This document shows, in pieces, positions 1-12,298 of a DNA stretch of 64,000 nucleotides. The number at the start of each line of letters is the position of its first letter. Positions within the stretch are counted from its first letter, which is position 1. A model generated the notes under the pieces. It had not been told where the DNA came from and made no database searches. It saw only the letters and a program-made list of their open reading frames with translations. The translations under genes were made by a program, and so were the position numbers. This stretch comes from Cymodocea nodosa (taxonomy: Eukaryota > Streptophyta > Magnoliopsida > Alismatales > Cymodoceaceae): assembly GCA_036874045.1 (NCBI GenBank), contig JAZBRI010000011.1, forward strand, positions 682,001 through 746,000, written 5' to 3'.

Positions 1-2949
1 GTCTAACCTCTATATGCTTTGCTCTTGAATGTAATACAGGATTTTTGGAAAGATTTATTGCAGAACTACTGTCACAATAAATCTCAGTTGTATCATAAGA
101 TAATCCAAAATCTTCTAAAGTTTGCCTTATCCACAGAATCTGAGTGTAACATAGTGTAGCAGCAACATATTCAGCTTCTGTAGTAGAAAGTGCTACACAG
201 TTTTGCTTTTTACTAAACCATGACACCAAATTATTTCCCAATAATTGACATGTGCCACTAGTACTCTTTCTATCAGATTTAGATCCTGCATAATCAGCAT
301 CAGTATATCCTATAAGATCTATTGAACTATCCTTAGAATAATACAGTCCAAAATTTTTAGTTCCTTGTATATATCTAAATATTCTTTTAACTGCAATTAA
401 GTGTGATTCTTTAGGATTAGATTGAAATCTAGCACAAACACACACAGCAAACATAATATCAGGTCTACTAGCAGTCAAATAAAGTAAAGAACCAATCATA
501 CTTCTATATTTTCTTTGATCTATAGATTTTCCTATGTCATCAATATCTAACTTTAAAGTAGTACTCATAGGAGTTCCTCGAATCCTTGTATCATTAAAAT
601 TAAATTTCTTAAGCATTTCATCTACATATTTTTCCTGATTTAAAAATATACCTTTATCCATTTGCTTAATTTGAAGTCCAAGAAAATATGAAAGTTCTCC
701 TATCATACTCATTTCAAACTGATTAGTCATCTCTTTAGAGAATATTTCTATCAACTTATCAGAGGTTGCTCCAAAGATTATATCATCCACGTATATTTGA
801 ACAACAATCTGATCTTTACCATCTCTCTTAATAAATAGAGTATGATCCACTTTTACCATGATATAGCCTTTTTCTATTAAAAAAGTAGACAATCTTTCAT
901 ACCATGATCTAGGTGCTTGCTTCAAACCATATAAGGCTTTCTTCAATTTATACACAAAGTCAGGATTTTTAATATCTTCAAATCCAAGTGGTTGTTTTAC
1001 ATAGACTTCTTCATTAATTAAACCATTTAGAAATGCACTCTTCACATCCATTTGATATTAATATAACAAGCATAGGCCAATAATATTCTAATACTTTCTA
1101 ACCTAGCCATAGGAGCAAATGTTTCATCATAATCTAATCTTTCTTCCTATGTATAACCTTGTGCAACTAATCTAGCTTTATTCCTTATAATTTGACTAGT
1201 TTCGTTAGTTTTGTTTCTAAAGATCCACTTTGTACCTATTATGGACTGATTTTCTGGTGGAGAGACTAATTCCCATACATCATTTCTGATGAATTGATTT
1301 AGTTCTTCTTGCATTGCCACTATCCAATTTTCATCAGATAATGCTTCTTGTATATTCCTTGGTTCTACCATAGAAACAAATATACACATACTATTTAAAT
1401 TTACTGAAGCTCTAGTTTTAACTCCCTCATTAATATTACCAATGACTTGAGTAATGGGATGTGATGAAGAATAACGCCAATTTCTCTGATTTTCCTCAAT
1501 ATTCTCATCAACTTCTGAAAGTCCATCACTTTCATCATTAGTTTGATCATTTAAGTTCATATTTTTCATTTTCTCAGATAAATCATCAATCTCTCTATTG
1601 ATCTCTAACTCATTTGGAAAATTGATCAAGTCATCATTATCAACTTTAGATTGAGATTCTCTAAGAGAATTTTCATTGAAGCTTACATGGAGGGTTTATT
1701 CAATAGTCCTAGAAGTCTTGTTATATACTCTATAGGCTTTACTTCTAGTAGAGTAACCTACAAAAATTCCTTCATCCGATTTGGCTTGAAATTTATCCCT
1801 TTTATCCTTAGTATTAAGAATAAAACACTTGCACCGAAATGGTTTCATATAGGAAATTTTTGGAACCCTATTAAACATAATTTCAAAAGGAGTTTTATTA
1901 ACATGAGATCTTAAATGACTTCTGTTAATAACATAACAAGCTGTATTTACTGCTTCAGCCCAAAGATTTTGAGGTAACTTATGTTCATTCAACATAGTTC
2001 TGGCCATTTCTTGAAGTGATCTATTCTTTCTCTCAATAACACCATTTTGACACGGTGCTCTTGGAAAAGAAAATCTGTGATCAATGCCATGCTCATTACA
2101 ATAGTTATCCATTTGATCATTATCAAATTCAGTTCCATGATCACTCCTAAGTTTTTGAATAGTGGCACTTTGCTCATTTTGAACAAAATTGCAAAACATT
2201 TTAAATTTTTCAAAAACTTCTGTCTTAGATGCTAGAAAATATACCCAAGTGTATTTGGAGAAGTCATCTACTAAAACAAATACATACCGTTTACCACCAA
2301 GACTCATGATTCTTGTTGGTCCAAATAGATCCATATGTATAAGTTCTAAAACTCTCTTGCTTGAAATATCAGTTTTGGATTTAAAAGAGTTTTTGTGAAG
2401 TTTACCTAACTCACATGCATCACACATAAAGTTCTTTGAGTATTTAATCTTTGGTAAACCTCTCACTAAATGTTTTCTAGATAGTTTATGTAACAGTCTC
2501 ATATTTATATGCCCAATCCTTCTATGCCATAGATATGCATCACTAGTTTCAGCTAGCAAACATGAATTTAAATCAACTACACCAGAAGGTAAAGATAAAA
2601 TACATACAGAACCTTTTCTTTTAGCAATAAACTTAATTTCATCTATATTTTTATCAATTATTTTGCATACATTATCTTCAAACACTACATAATATCCATT
2701 TTCAGTTAGTTTTATGACACTCAGCAAATTAAATCCTAGGTTTTCTACATATAGTACATTCGAAATAACACAAGTAGGAGTTATTTGAACATTGCCCATA
2801 CCTATGATTTTATCTTTGCTTTTGTTTCCAAATGATACACTTCCTTTCATGGTATTTGTAAAATTTTGTAATAGACTTTTTTGTCCGGTCATGTGACTTG
2901 ATGCTCCACTATCCAAGATCCATTTTGACGTTGTTTCCTCCTGCAACAC
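1..2949 (-). pseudogene. Copia-1 pol: protease, integrase, RT, RNase H (partial)
   Basis: Polyprotein part for proteolysis, integration and reverse transcription in the element's particle. The protease motif DSGASSHMT is near 2900. The GAG-pre-integrase motif WHRRIGHINM and the integrase core follow, with RSDHGTEF and an ERKNRSLQEMA segment holding the catalytic glutamate. The RT N-terminus has WVAMQEELNQF-like and GTKWIFRNK motifs near 1200-1320. The RT catalytic YVDD is near 790 and the RNase H block DADYAGSKSDRKSTSGTC near 230-300. Frame breaks include an in-frame TAG after QGYT near 1147 and a small deletion near 1055 just before the MDVKSAFLNG motif. The frame is the same as gag, from which it is separated by one TAA. 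Its C-terminus lies outside the window. Confidence 0.9.
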
Positions 2950-2952
2950 AAA

Positions 2953-5211
2953 TTAAGAAAAACTTTTTCTTGGTACCCAATGTTGTTGAGGACCAAGTTC
3001 ATTAAACGCATATTTCTTCTTTTTGTTTAAAAATAGTTTAACATTTTCATTTATATTCTTATTAGTTGTAAGTACTATTGATTTATCATTAGCTTCATAC
3101 TCACATATAGCATTATTGCTTTTGCAATCATTCTTTTTGTTTTCAGATGTAGTATAATCAAGACCAAACATATTTTTATCAGATGTTAATTTATTTTGGT
3201 CATGCTTATACATTTCTGTAAGTTCATACCAAGATTTTGTACTTGTATTAACACTTTCCGTACATACAAAATCTTTTTCTACACAAGAATTTTTTGTTTT
3301 ATCACATGCAGAATGAGTAATTGGTCTAATACTAGTGTATTGAATTACATGCTCAGGTTTCTGAATTTTCAGTTTACTATAATTATCTGAAATTTTAGAA
3401 ACATTAGAAACTGAATTTCCAGAACAAGAAACAAGATTTTTAGAAACATTTATAATCATGTTAGAAGTACAATTTGACAAATCACATTGATTTATATTAT
3501 TACTACATGATTCATCCCTTGAAGTATCTACTTCTACATATTTATTACCTTGTTTCATAATAAAAGGAATTTTAGTCTTAGATTTACTTGAACTGCAACT
3601 AATAAATCCTTTATTGGTTTGTGATTCAGGATATTTAGGATAATCAAATCCTAAGCCAAATTTATAAGACACCACAAGGGTACTAGTTAGTTTGTCTAAC
3701 TTAGTTTGACTTAAATTCCATTTCTCAAAGGTAGAATTTAAATCTTGCTCTCTCAGTTTTAATTTATCTATCTCTAATTCAAGTTCATTTATATTGTTTC
3801 TCAACATTTCATTTTCAGATTCTATCTTTAATTTTTCAGCATTTATATTCTGTATTTGTTCATGCAAGATACATTTATTAAATCTAAATTTTTGCAAATC
3901 TCTAGCATGATTTTCATTATCACATTTAAACTTTTCTAAAGTAGTAGACAAGAAACAATTTTCTTCTTCCATAATGGATGAAGATTTTCTAATGTTCTTA
4001 TTTTCCAGTTTACATACTTTAAGTTTTTGTAATAATGCATGATAAGCACATAATAATTCATCAAAGTTGAAATCTGAATGACTTTCAGGATCAGATATTA
4101 CCTCAGACTCATCTTCCATGAAGCACACATGAGCAACGTCTTCTAACTCTTGTTCTCCTTCTGAATGTGAAGATTTTGATGCTGATTCCTTAGATTCAGA
4201 CTCTTCAGACGTGTCATCCCAAGTGACCTTCAAAGCCTTTTTCTTGTAAAACTTTTTCTGAGTTTTCTGAGCCGTCTTCTTCTGATTTGTCCTACTTTGC
4301 TTTTCATTTTTCCTCATACGACAATCTGGGGAAAGATGTCTAGGTTTCTTACAGTTGTAACATACATACTCTCTAGATGAAAAATTCTTGTCATTCAATG
4401 ATTTTGACGTTGAGGGTTTATCATTTTTGTTCCTTTGCTGTTTCCTAGCTTTCCATGCTTTCTTGAATTTCCTAGCCAGCAAAATCAAATCCTTGTCAAA
4501 ATCAGTAGATATATCAGAATCTGAATTAATTTCGAAGGCTATTTCTTTCTTCATTTTTAGTTTGTTGTGACTCAGTGATTCATTTAATTGAACTTCATAA
4601 GCTGTTAAATTTCCTATATGTTCATTCATAGAATAAACATTTAAATCTTGTGATTCCTCAATTGATGTTACTTTCTGAGACCATTTAGAACTTAGGGATA
4701 TGAGAATTTTCCTCACCAAATCCTTCTGTTCAAAATTCTTTCCTAAACATTTTAAAAAGTTTATGATATCAAGAAATCTGGAAAACATCTCAGAAATATT
4801 TTCGTCTTCATGCATCTTAAAGAGTTCATATTTATGTATCAACATGTTTATTTTTGTCTCTTTAACTTGAGAAGTACCTTCATGTGAAACTTCTAATGCA
4901 TGCCACACCTCATAAGCAGATTTATATGCCGACAGTTTACTGAACTGTTCATAACTCAATGCACAAAATAAAATATTTAAGCCCTTAGCATTCAGAGTTT
5001 CATTTTCTTTTTCAGTAATTGTCCAAGTATTATAAGGAGTAGTTAACGGAGTATAAGGTTTAGAAATCATGAATCATAACTTATGATCTATACTTTGAAG
5101 AAAAACAATCATCCTGTATTTTCAATATTCAAAATGTATTCCATCAAATAAAGGAGGACGATTAAGATTTTGGCCTTCATATAAAGAAAAATTACCATTT
5201 CCAGTAGCCAT
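2953..5211 (-). pseudogene. Copia-1 gag, long SIRE-type with CCHC and coiled coil
   Basis: Structural protein that would assemble the element's particle and bind its RNA. I place the start at the ATG at 5211, about 165 bases inside the PBS, because the frame then begins MATGNGNFSLYEGQ and reads into RPPLFDG, the usual copia gag opening. Two in-frame TGA codons follow before the open stretch beginning at 5070. A UBN2-type domain covers roughly residues 60-190 (VWHALEVSHEGTSQVKETK). The knuckle CYNCKKPRHLSPDC lies near 4320-4370. A glutamate/lysine-rich coiled-coil tail of about 400 residues follows and ends in WVPRKSFS. A single TAA at 2953-2955 separates it from pol in the same frame; this could be decay or a suppressible stop. 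The Copia-2 gag is the same type but shorter. Confidence 0.88.
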
Positions 5212-5376
5212 TTTACCTTAGATTTTTTCAACCTATTTGATTTTAAACAGTCTAAAAACTTCAATAGAGTTAAATGTATGCTCAGATATTAATTTATGTT
5301 TAAAAACAAGGAAGGTAGAATAAGCAATGATATTAAATAAGTTGGTATCGATTTTATATCAAAGATTATTAACAAA

Positions 5377-5388
5377 GCTCTGATACCA
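5377..5388 (-). promoter_or_regulatory. Copia-1 primer-binding site (tRNA-iMet)
   Basis: On the minus strand the sequence TGGTATCAGAGC lies two bases inside the LTR end. It matches the complement of the 3' end of plant initiator tRNA-Met, the usual primer of Ty1/copia minus-strand synthesis, and it fixes the LTR/internal boundary at 5391. Confidence 0.92.
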
Positions 5389-5390
5389 CT

Positions 5391-7003
5391 TGTAGGATCG
5401 TATGACTACACAAGAGGGGGGTGAATTGTGTATTTTTAATATTTTCTGAAATATAATTGAAACTTTAAAACTCAAAAACAAGTCGAGACATTGTTTTCAT
5501 AAAATCATTTTTATTCAAGGTTTCAATTACAATATACAATTCAATTCTCCTCAGAAATTGTGGATGCAATTATATTTCGATACCATGTATGATCTAAACA
5601 ATTTCATAACTACAAACAGAGAAAACTAATTTGCGGAATTTAAAACTTTTCTCCCTGTTTGAGATCTTTCTTCTTCTTCTTTTTCTTCTTCAACAATTCT
5701 TCAGTAACGAATATCTTGTCTTTTCATGCTTCACCAAATTTGCTTTCTTCTGAAACTTCAAATCTTCAGTGACGAAAATCTTACCTTTCTATGCTTCACT
5801 GAACTTTCTTCCACTTGAGAGATTGTCCCCGAGAAGGTGTTTTTGATCCCTGAAAAAGATTTTTCTTTTGGTGTGCAGGGATGGTTTGATCCTTGAAAAG
5901 ATTTTTTGTTTTGTGTGCAAGGATCAATTGATCAACGAGAATTCTATGCCTTTTATACTGTATCTTCATTTCATGCATATCCTTCACGTTTATCCACCAT
6001 CAGTTTTCCACTTCTCCACGTCTTTTCTTTTTCCTTCATCGAAACATACACGTTCTAACCCACGTTTATATTTCAAATTTTCTTTAATCATCAGTCCTGA
6101 ATCTTTGAAAAATTTCCTGCAAAATAAACTTTCTCGTCCAAAAGTTTTTCATCAGTGTAATAAGAAGTCGTTACTTTAATGTTAACTAAACGAGTAACAC
6201 AAGTATATATATAACTTAACGTTTCTAGCTTAATGAGTTCCTCATGTGCCATTTCACGTGACAAGTACTGTAGCTAACTCAACGAACTATGTCCGTGGTG
6301 TTATGCTGTCTCAATGAACCATCTCCGTTGTGTTATGATAACTCAACGAACCATCTCTGTTGTGTTATGATAACTCAACGAACCAGTAATAAACAAATGT
6401 TTTTATAATAAGAATTTTACCATGTGCAAAAATAACAACTTAAGTTTATAACGCTAACCTAACGCGTTGCCTTAGTGTTCAATATAGCAACTCAACGCGT
6501 TTAGTTATGTTAACTTAACGAGTTAAACATGTGCACGTCACGTGATATAATACAACATTCGTAACTTATAATTTCACCACGTGTATAACACTAACTTAAT
6601 GAGTTCGTCTCTTCTTTTACTCACTAACTTAACGAGTTATCACGTGACCTATTTTAACCTTTAAGCCTCTAACTTAACGAGTTCTCACGTGACCTCTATA
6701 CAAACAAAACTCTAACTTAACGAGTTGTCTAAACGTGCAATGTTCATGATATAGAAGATATAACATTAAAACATACCATGCTTTTCAATAAAAACACACG
6801 TTAACTTAACGTTTAGCTCAATGAGAAATTAATGCAACGAAACGACTAGTTATTAACTTCAGATCCAATACAGACAAGTATTTATATCAGTAAGCTTTTT
6901 CTGTATTAATTGATGATTTTAATTTCTTTTCACAAGCAATAGTAATTGAGCAAATATGATTATTTTCATTCAGCATACATCATCAAAACAAAAATACTCA
7001 ACA
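5391..7003 (-). repeat. Copia-1 5' LTR (about 1.6 kb)
   Basis: Bounded by TGTAGGATCG on the plus strand (LTR 3' end, minus sense) and ACTCAACA at 7003. In element sense it begins TGTTGAGTATTTTTG and ends CGATCCTACA. The half from 6180 to 6830 is packed with short quasi-palindromes of the type TAACTTAACGAGTTA and with CACGTG cores. A run of about 37-base direct repeats containing CTCAACGAACCATCT lies at 6300-6390. The pyrimidine- and A-rich segment at 5640-5880 is probably the U5 side. Positions 6440-6720 resemble the gypsy-A LTR (see findings). A target-site duplication ACTTA at 7004-7008 is possible but not testable here. Confidence 0.85.
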
Positions 7004-10000
7004 ACTTAGCTGTAGGTATAAATGTTATGCTAAGTGATATATTTGCATCCTTAGGATTAGAAGGCTTAACTCCTACTAGTACGGTTATTCAATTAGCTGA
7101 TAGAAGTATAAGATACCCTAGAGGAAAAATAGAGGATGTCTTAGTTAAAATAAAAAATTTTATATATCCTATTGATATTGTAATACTAGATTCCTAACAA
7201 ATTAAGCATAAAAATAGTGATACATCTTTAATTTTGGGAAGTCCATTTTTAACAACATTAGGGGATGTTATAAATTGTAAGACTGGAGTAATGAAGTTAG
7301 CATATGGAAATGAGGATACTCAATTAAATATTTTCAAACCAGAAAGGTTTGAGGAGTTAGAAATGTCCTTACATACCATAGACTTTTTAGAGGATGAAGG
7401 AGATATGTTAGATGATGTGATTTAAGAAGTATTAAATCGGCAAATCAATTTTGAAATTTTAGAAGAAAGTGAAAGCATAAATATAGAAGAAGATCGGAAA
7501 GAAATTAATTTAAAAAATGATGATGTTCAATTAGGAGCTCTAGCTTCTGATGGGAAACATTTAGAATTAAAACCTTTACCTCCTAAATTAACCTATATAT
7601 TTCTTGAAGAGAAATGAACCTGTCCAATCATTATTGCTTCAGATTTAAAAGAGGATCAAATAGCTAAATTAAAAGATGTAGTAAAAAGTTATAAAGAAGC
7701 GATAGAATGGACTATGACTGATATAAAAAGGTTAAGTTCAACTTTATGCTATCACGACATATATTTAGAAAAGAATGCTAAACCTATTAGAATTCTTGAG
7801 AGGAGATTAAATCCAAACCTTAAAAAAGTAGTCAGGAAGGAAATAGTTAAATGGTTAGATAATGACATAATTTATTCGATTTCTGATAGCTTGTGGGTTA
7901 GTCCAATCCATGTAGTTCCCAAGAAATCAGGATTAATAGTTATTAGGAATGAAAGTCAAGACTTGATACCTACTAGAATTCAATCAGGCTAGAGAGTATG
8001 TATAGACTATAGAAAGTTGAATGCAGTGACTAGGAAAGATCATTTTCCCTTACCTTTTATAGATCAAATGCTGGAAAGATTAGCAGGGCAATAATATTTT
8101 TGTTTCTTAGATGGGTATTCAGGGTATAATCAAATTCCAGTAGCATTAGAGGATCAAGAGAAAACAACTTTCACCTATCCTAATGGAACTTATGTTTTTA
8201 AGAGAATGTCATTTGGATTATGCAATGCGCCAGCTACCTTTCAAAGGTGTATGCAGGGCATATTTACTGGAATGATTGAAGATTTTTTTGAAATATTTAT
8301 GGATGATTTTATTGTATATGGCAACTCATATGAAGTCCGTTTAAAAAATTTAGACCTAATATTAAAACGCTGTGTGGAAAAAAATCTGGTTTTAAATTAG
8401 GAAAAATGTCACTTCATGGTTAAACAAGGAATAGTCTTAGGGCATGTTGTTTCTAAGAAAGGGTTGGAAGTAGATATAGCTAAAATAGAAATAATTTCTA
8501 ATCTACCAGAACCTAAATCAGTAAAAGATATTAGATCATTTCTAGGACATGCTGGTTTTTATAGAAGATTTATTAAAGATTTTAGCAAGATAGCTAGACC
8601 TTTAACTAATCTATTAAAAGATGTTCCATTTAACTTTGATAAAATTGCAAGGAAGCATTTTTCAGACTTAAGACTAGCTTAATTTCAACTCCTATAATTT
8701 AAGCACCTGATTGGAACCATCCATTTTACTAATGTGCGACGCTTCTGATTTTACTGTAGGAGCAGTGTTAGGACAGAAGATAGAAAAATCTCCTAGAGTG
8801 ATTCATTATGCAAGCAAAACCTTAAATGATGCTCAAGTTAGTTACACAACTACTAAAAAAGAATTATTAGCTGTTGTGTTTGTTTTAGAAAAGTTTAGAT
8901 CATATCTGATTGGAGCTAAAGTAATAGTATACACGGATCATTCAACTCTAAAACATCTAATAAAGAAAAAAGAAACTAAACCCAGATTGATTCGATGGGT
9001 ATTATTATTGCAAGAATTTGATCTAGAAATTAAAGATAAAAAAGGTTGTGGGAATGTAGTAGCAGATCATTTATCAAGATTACAAATAGAAAAATCAAAT
9101 ATTGAAATTAAGGATAATTTTCTTGATGAACAATTAATGACCATCAACAGAATACCTTGGTATGTAAACATAGTTAATTACTTAATTGCTGGTCTAACAC
9201 CTAAGGATTGGAATAGATAGGATAAGAAATTATTTTTCTCAAGAGTAAAATATTACTATTGGGAAGACTCATACTTATTTAAGAAATGTCCTGATCTGGT
9301 ATTAAGGAGGTGTGTTCTAGAAACTGAATATCTAAGCATATTGTCTTTCTGTCATGATCAAGCTTGTGGAGGGCATTTTGGTTCAGGGAAAACTGCTGCA
9401 AAAATTCTGCAATGTGGGTTTTATTGGCAAACACTATTCAAAGATGCTCATAAATATTGCTTAAGTTGTTTAAGATGTCAACAAATAGGAAGAATATCAA
9501 AGAGGAATATGATGCCTCTTAATCCTATTGTTGAGGTTGAAATCTTTGATGTGTGGGGAATAGATTTTATGGGTCCATTTCCTATGTCTAATCAATTTAA
9601 TTACATATTGTTGGGGGTGGATTATGTATCTAAATGGATAGAAGCTATTCCTACAAAAACTAATGACAACAAAGTGGTAATACAATTTATAAGAACAAAT
9701 ATATTTGCCAGATTTGGAATACCTAAAGATATTATCAGTGATCTAGGAACTCATTTCTATAATAGAAGTTTTGAAGCCTTAATGAAGAAATATGGAGTAA
9801 ACCACAAAATTGCAACATCATATCATCCGCAAACAAGTGGACAAGTAGAAAGTGCAAACAAACAAATTAAGTTAATCTTAGAAAATGTAGTAAATCCTAC
9901 TAGAACAGATTGAGCTAATAGATTGGTAGATGCACTTTGAGCTTATAGAACTGCTTATAAAACGAGCTTAGGTTAGTCACGTTTTAGGCTAGTATATGGA

Positions 10001-10453
10001 AAAAGTTGTCATTTACCTGTTGAAATAGAACATAGAGCTTATTGGGTATTAAAAACTCTGAACACTAATTTAAATCAAGCTGCTGAAAATAGAAAAATGT
10101 AATTAATTGAATTAGAAGAATTTAGAATTGAAGCTTATTCGAAGATTGTAAGAGAAAAGGAGAAAACTAAATTCTGGCATGATAGAAAAATTATTCCAAA
10201 AAGCTTTGAAATAGGACAAGAAGTATATCGTTATATGGCTAGACTCCATAACCATCCAGGAAAATTAAGATCTAGATGGGCAGAACCTTACATATTTCGA
10301 AATATTTATCCTTATGTTGAAATTGAAAATCCTAAAAATCAGAATATATTTAAAGTAAATGGACAAAGACTTAAGCCTATTCTGAAAACACCAAAAAGCT
10401 TTTTTGGAATTCTAGAAGAAGTCAGAGTAGAGGACTACTCGAGCTTTACTTAG
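7004..10453 (+). pseudogene. Gypsy-A1 pol: protease, RT, RNase H, integrase
   Basis: Decayed Ty3/gypsy pol. The copy starts inside the retropepsin motif; INVMLSDIFASLGL follows, while the DLGA part was destroyed by the Copia-1 junction. RT shows DYRKLN, LPFIDQML, MSFGLCNAPATFQ and the catalytic FMDD at 8296-8307. RNase H shows [17 protein letters not shown] and VVADHLSR. Integrase has an HHCC finger (CHDQACGGHF to CLRCQQ) and a core with [17 protein letters not shown] and [16 protein letters not shown]. The C-terminus ends EDYSSFT at 10453. Stops occur at 7197, 7424, 7615, 7990, 8092, 8398, 9218, 9912, 9938 and 10102, and there are frameshifts near 8650 and 8735. Stops at 7990 and 8398 are shared with A2. 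Confidence 0.9.
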
Positions 10454-11009
10454 TAAGAAGTAAGTTTTTATGTTTATATATATATATAAAAAACATTAAA
10501 AAAATATATAAAATATAAAAATCATAGCGGTTCAACCGATTGGATCCATCGGTATGACTGGAACATAAAAAAATATGTATATTAATTTTCAAAAAAAATG
10601 TTGGTTTTACCGAAACATAGTATCGGTTCAACCGAAAAAAAATTAGGTCTGACCGAAACATAATATCGATTAAACCGGTAAAAAAAACAAAAAAACTATT
10701 ATCTTTAGTATTTTTATTATTATATCTGTTTGTACGAGGAGTCCGTTTAGTTACGCTTAACTCAACGAGCTTACTCCATTGAGTCTTGAGTTAGTCAACA
10801 AGCTTATTCTATTGAATTATAACGGAGTACTGTAGCTAAGACCTCAGATAAAATAGTAATAGTTGGTTCGGGAAATGACCTGATTACCCGCCTAAACTTA
10901 GGGCTTATTTAAACTAAAACGTAGGGTTTTGGGGGCATTATCCAGCAAATCATTTAGAATCTAGAAGAGTAGAAATTAGAGTGATTTCGTGCTATTGTGT
11001 AACTCCACG
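10454..11009 (+). other. Gypsy-A1 spacer between pol and PF20167 ORF
   Basis: Non-coding. It starts with a TA-rich run (10469-10520). A cluster of CGGTTCAACCGA-like quasi-palindromes and CATCGGTATGAC follows (10525-10680), then TAACTCAACGAGC/TCCATTGAGTTA motifs (10740-10830). The same order recurs at 20500-21016 and, inverted, at 33250-33846. The stretch before the next ATG (10900-11009) carries AG-ending acceptor-like sequences that could serve splicing of the downstream ORF. Confidence 0.7.
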
Positions 11010-12298
11010 ATGAGGAAGATGAAGACTGAATTCTGGGAAGAGGTAGTGGACACCGCACAGTTTCTGAAGAAATCTGAAGAATGGCACACGAGGCAGAAGA
11101 AACAGAAATTAGAGTAGAAACTGAATTGCCCGTGACTCCATCCCAATTTGTTATAGAATTAGAAAGAATAGTAACATAACAGATTGGTAGTTAGGAGGAA
11201 AAAGAAAGAGCAGAAAATGAAGAGGCTAAAAGAAGCCATTTGGACAAAACTAATTTTACAAATTCCACTAAAGAACAAGAAACTCTTCAGCAATTTATGG
11301 AGAGAATTCATGACAAAGTGGAGAGTTCTGCCGGCTCACCACCACAAACAGAAATAGAAATTCAGGAATCTTTAGAAAATATTCAAATGCAACCTATAGA
11401 AGAGGAAGAACAAGAGTAAACCCCTCTAGAGCAACAAAGTCACCTTCCTAACCTGACTGAAACAACAATTTTGAATGAAGTACATTTTTGTAGTTAGGAA
11501 GCTTATACCAAATACCAAGAAATAAGTGGTTGCGACATTATTTACAGTAGACCAGTAAATTGAGATGGAATGCAAGAAATCAAAGATTTATTTGAATTCC
11601 AAGGTCTACTGCAATTCATTTCTCAAGAAAGAGGGCATGCAATATATGAGAATTTAGTGCCCTATTTTTATGCAAATTTAAGAGAAGGAGAAAGAGGATT
11701 AATTTCCAACGTGGAGGAAGCTGATGTACAGATAACACTAGAGCTTCTCCACAACATTTTTGGTTTAAAGAATGACGGAATAACAATTTTGGAAGATACA
11801 ACTGCAGTTGAATGGATTGAACAACAAATTAAGGATTGTTTAGCTGTCAATCTTGGTGTGCCATTATTAAACAGATTGAAGTATTTAAATGGTAAAGCAC
11901 ACCTGGTAGCTAACATTCTGATTAAGAATGTCTATCAACGATAGGGCCATGACTTAGAATTAAGTCAATTTGTCAAATGGGCCACATATGCAGTTGTAAA
12001 TAAGATCCAAATAAATTGGTCTGCAGTTTTTATCTCCAAGTTGAAAACAGTGAAGAAAAAATTATTTTAAGGAGATTTGATTCCACTACTGATGGTGGAT
12101 TGTATCGATTTCACGAAATGGACATCAAAAAGGATCAGATCTAGAACCATTTCAGTGAAAGAATACAGAAATTTTGTAGTTGCAGAACTAGTTGTACCTC
12201 TTGGAGGAATTACAGGAGTAGTAGAGAGGATTAATCAATTAGAGCTTCAATTAGAAAAACTCTAGAAGGAAGTAGATGAACTTAGGCATAGAGATTAA
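11010..12298 (+). pseudogene. Gypsy-A1 additional ORF with PF20167 domain, internally deleted
   Basis: Extra ORF downstream of integrase. It begins MRKMKTEFWEEVVDTAQFL and ends DELRHRD. The C-terminal half (11490-12120) matches the 'putative plant transposon protein' family: YQEI..., LVPYFYANLRE, ITLELLHNIFGLKN, LNRLKYLNGKAHLVANILIKN. No catalytic activity is established for that domain. Compared with A2, about 0.9 kb of the acidic, glutamine-rich N-terminal half is missing; the join falls at an AGAAGAAACAG stretch near 11095, consistent with short-homology deletion. Stops at several CAG or TGG codons and a TAG at 11943 make it a pseudogene. Confidence 0.78.

Larger units (their letters stand above)
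1..7003 (-). mobile_element. Copia-1: SIRE-like Ty1/copia retrotransposon, 3' part outside window
   Basis: Read on the minus strand this is a 5' LTR (5391-7003), a tRNA-iMet PBS, a long gag, then protease, integrase, reverse transcriptase and RNase H running off the window at position 1. The order PR-INT-RT-RH is that of Ty1/copia. A gag of about 750 codons with a UBN2-type N-terminus, one CCHC knuckle and a long coiled-coil tail fits the SIRE/Maximus lineage. It interrupts gypsy copy A1 at the protease active-site codons: the A1 sequence resumes at 7004 in register with the equivalent sequence at about 17050. Many stops and one small deletion in RT show that the copy is dead. The other LTR and the target-site duplication cannot be checked because they lie left of the window. 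Confidence 0.9.

Noticed and set aside
1651-1914. 87-codon ORF on the plus strand
   Set aside because: Antisense shadow of Copia-1 integrase/RT; no independent motif.
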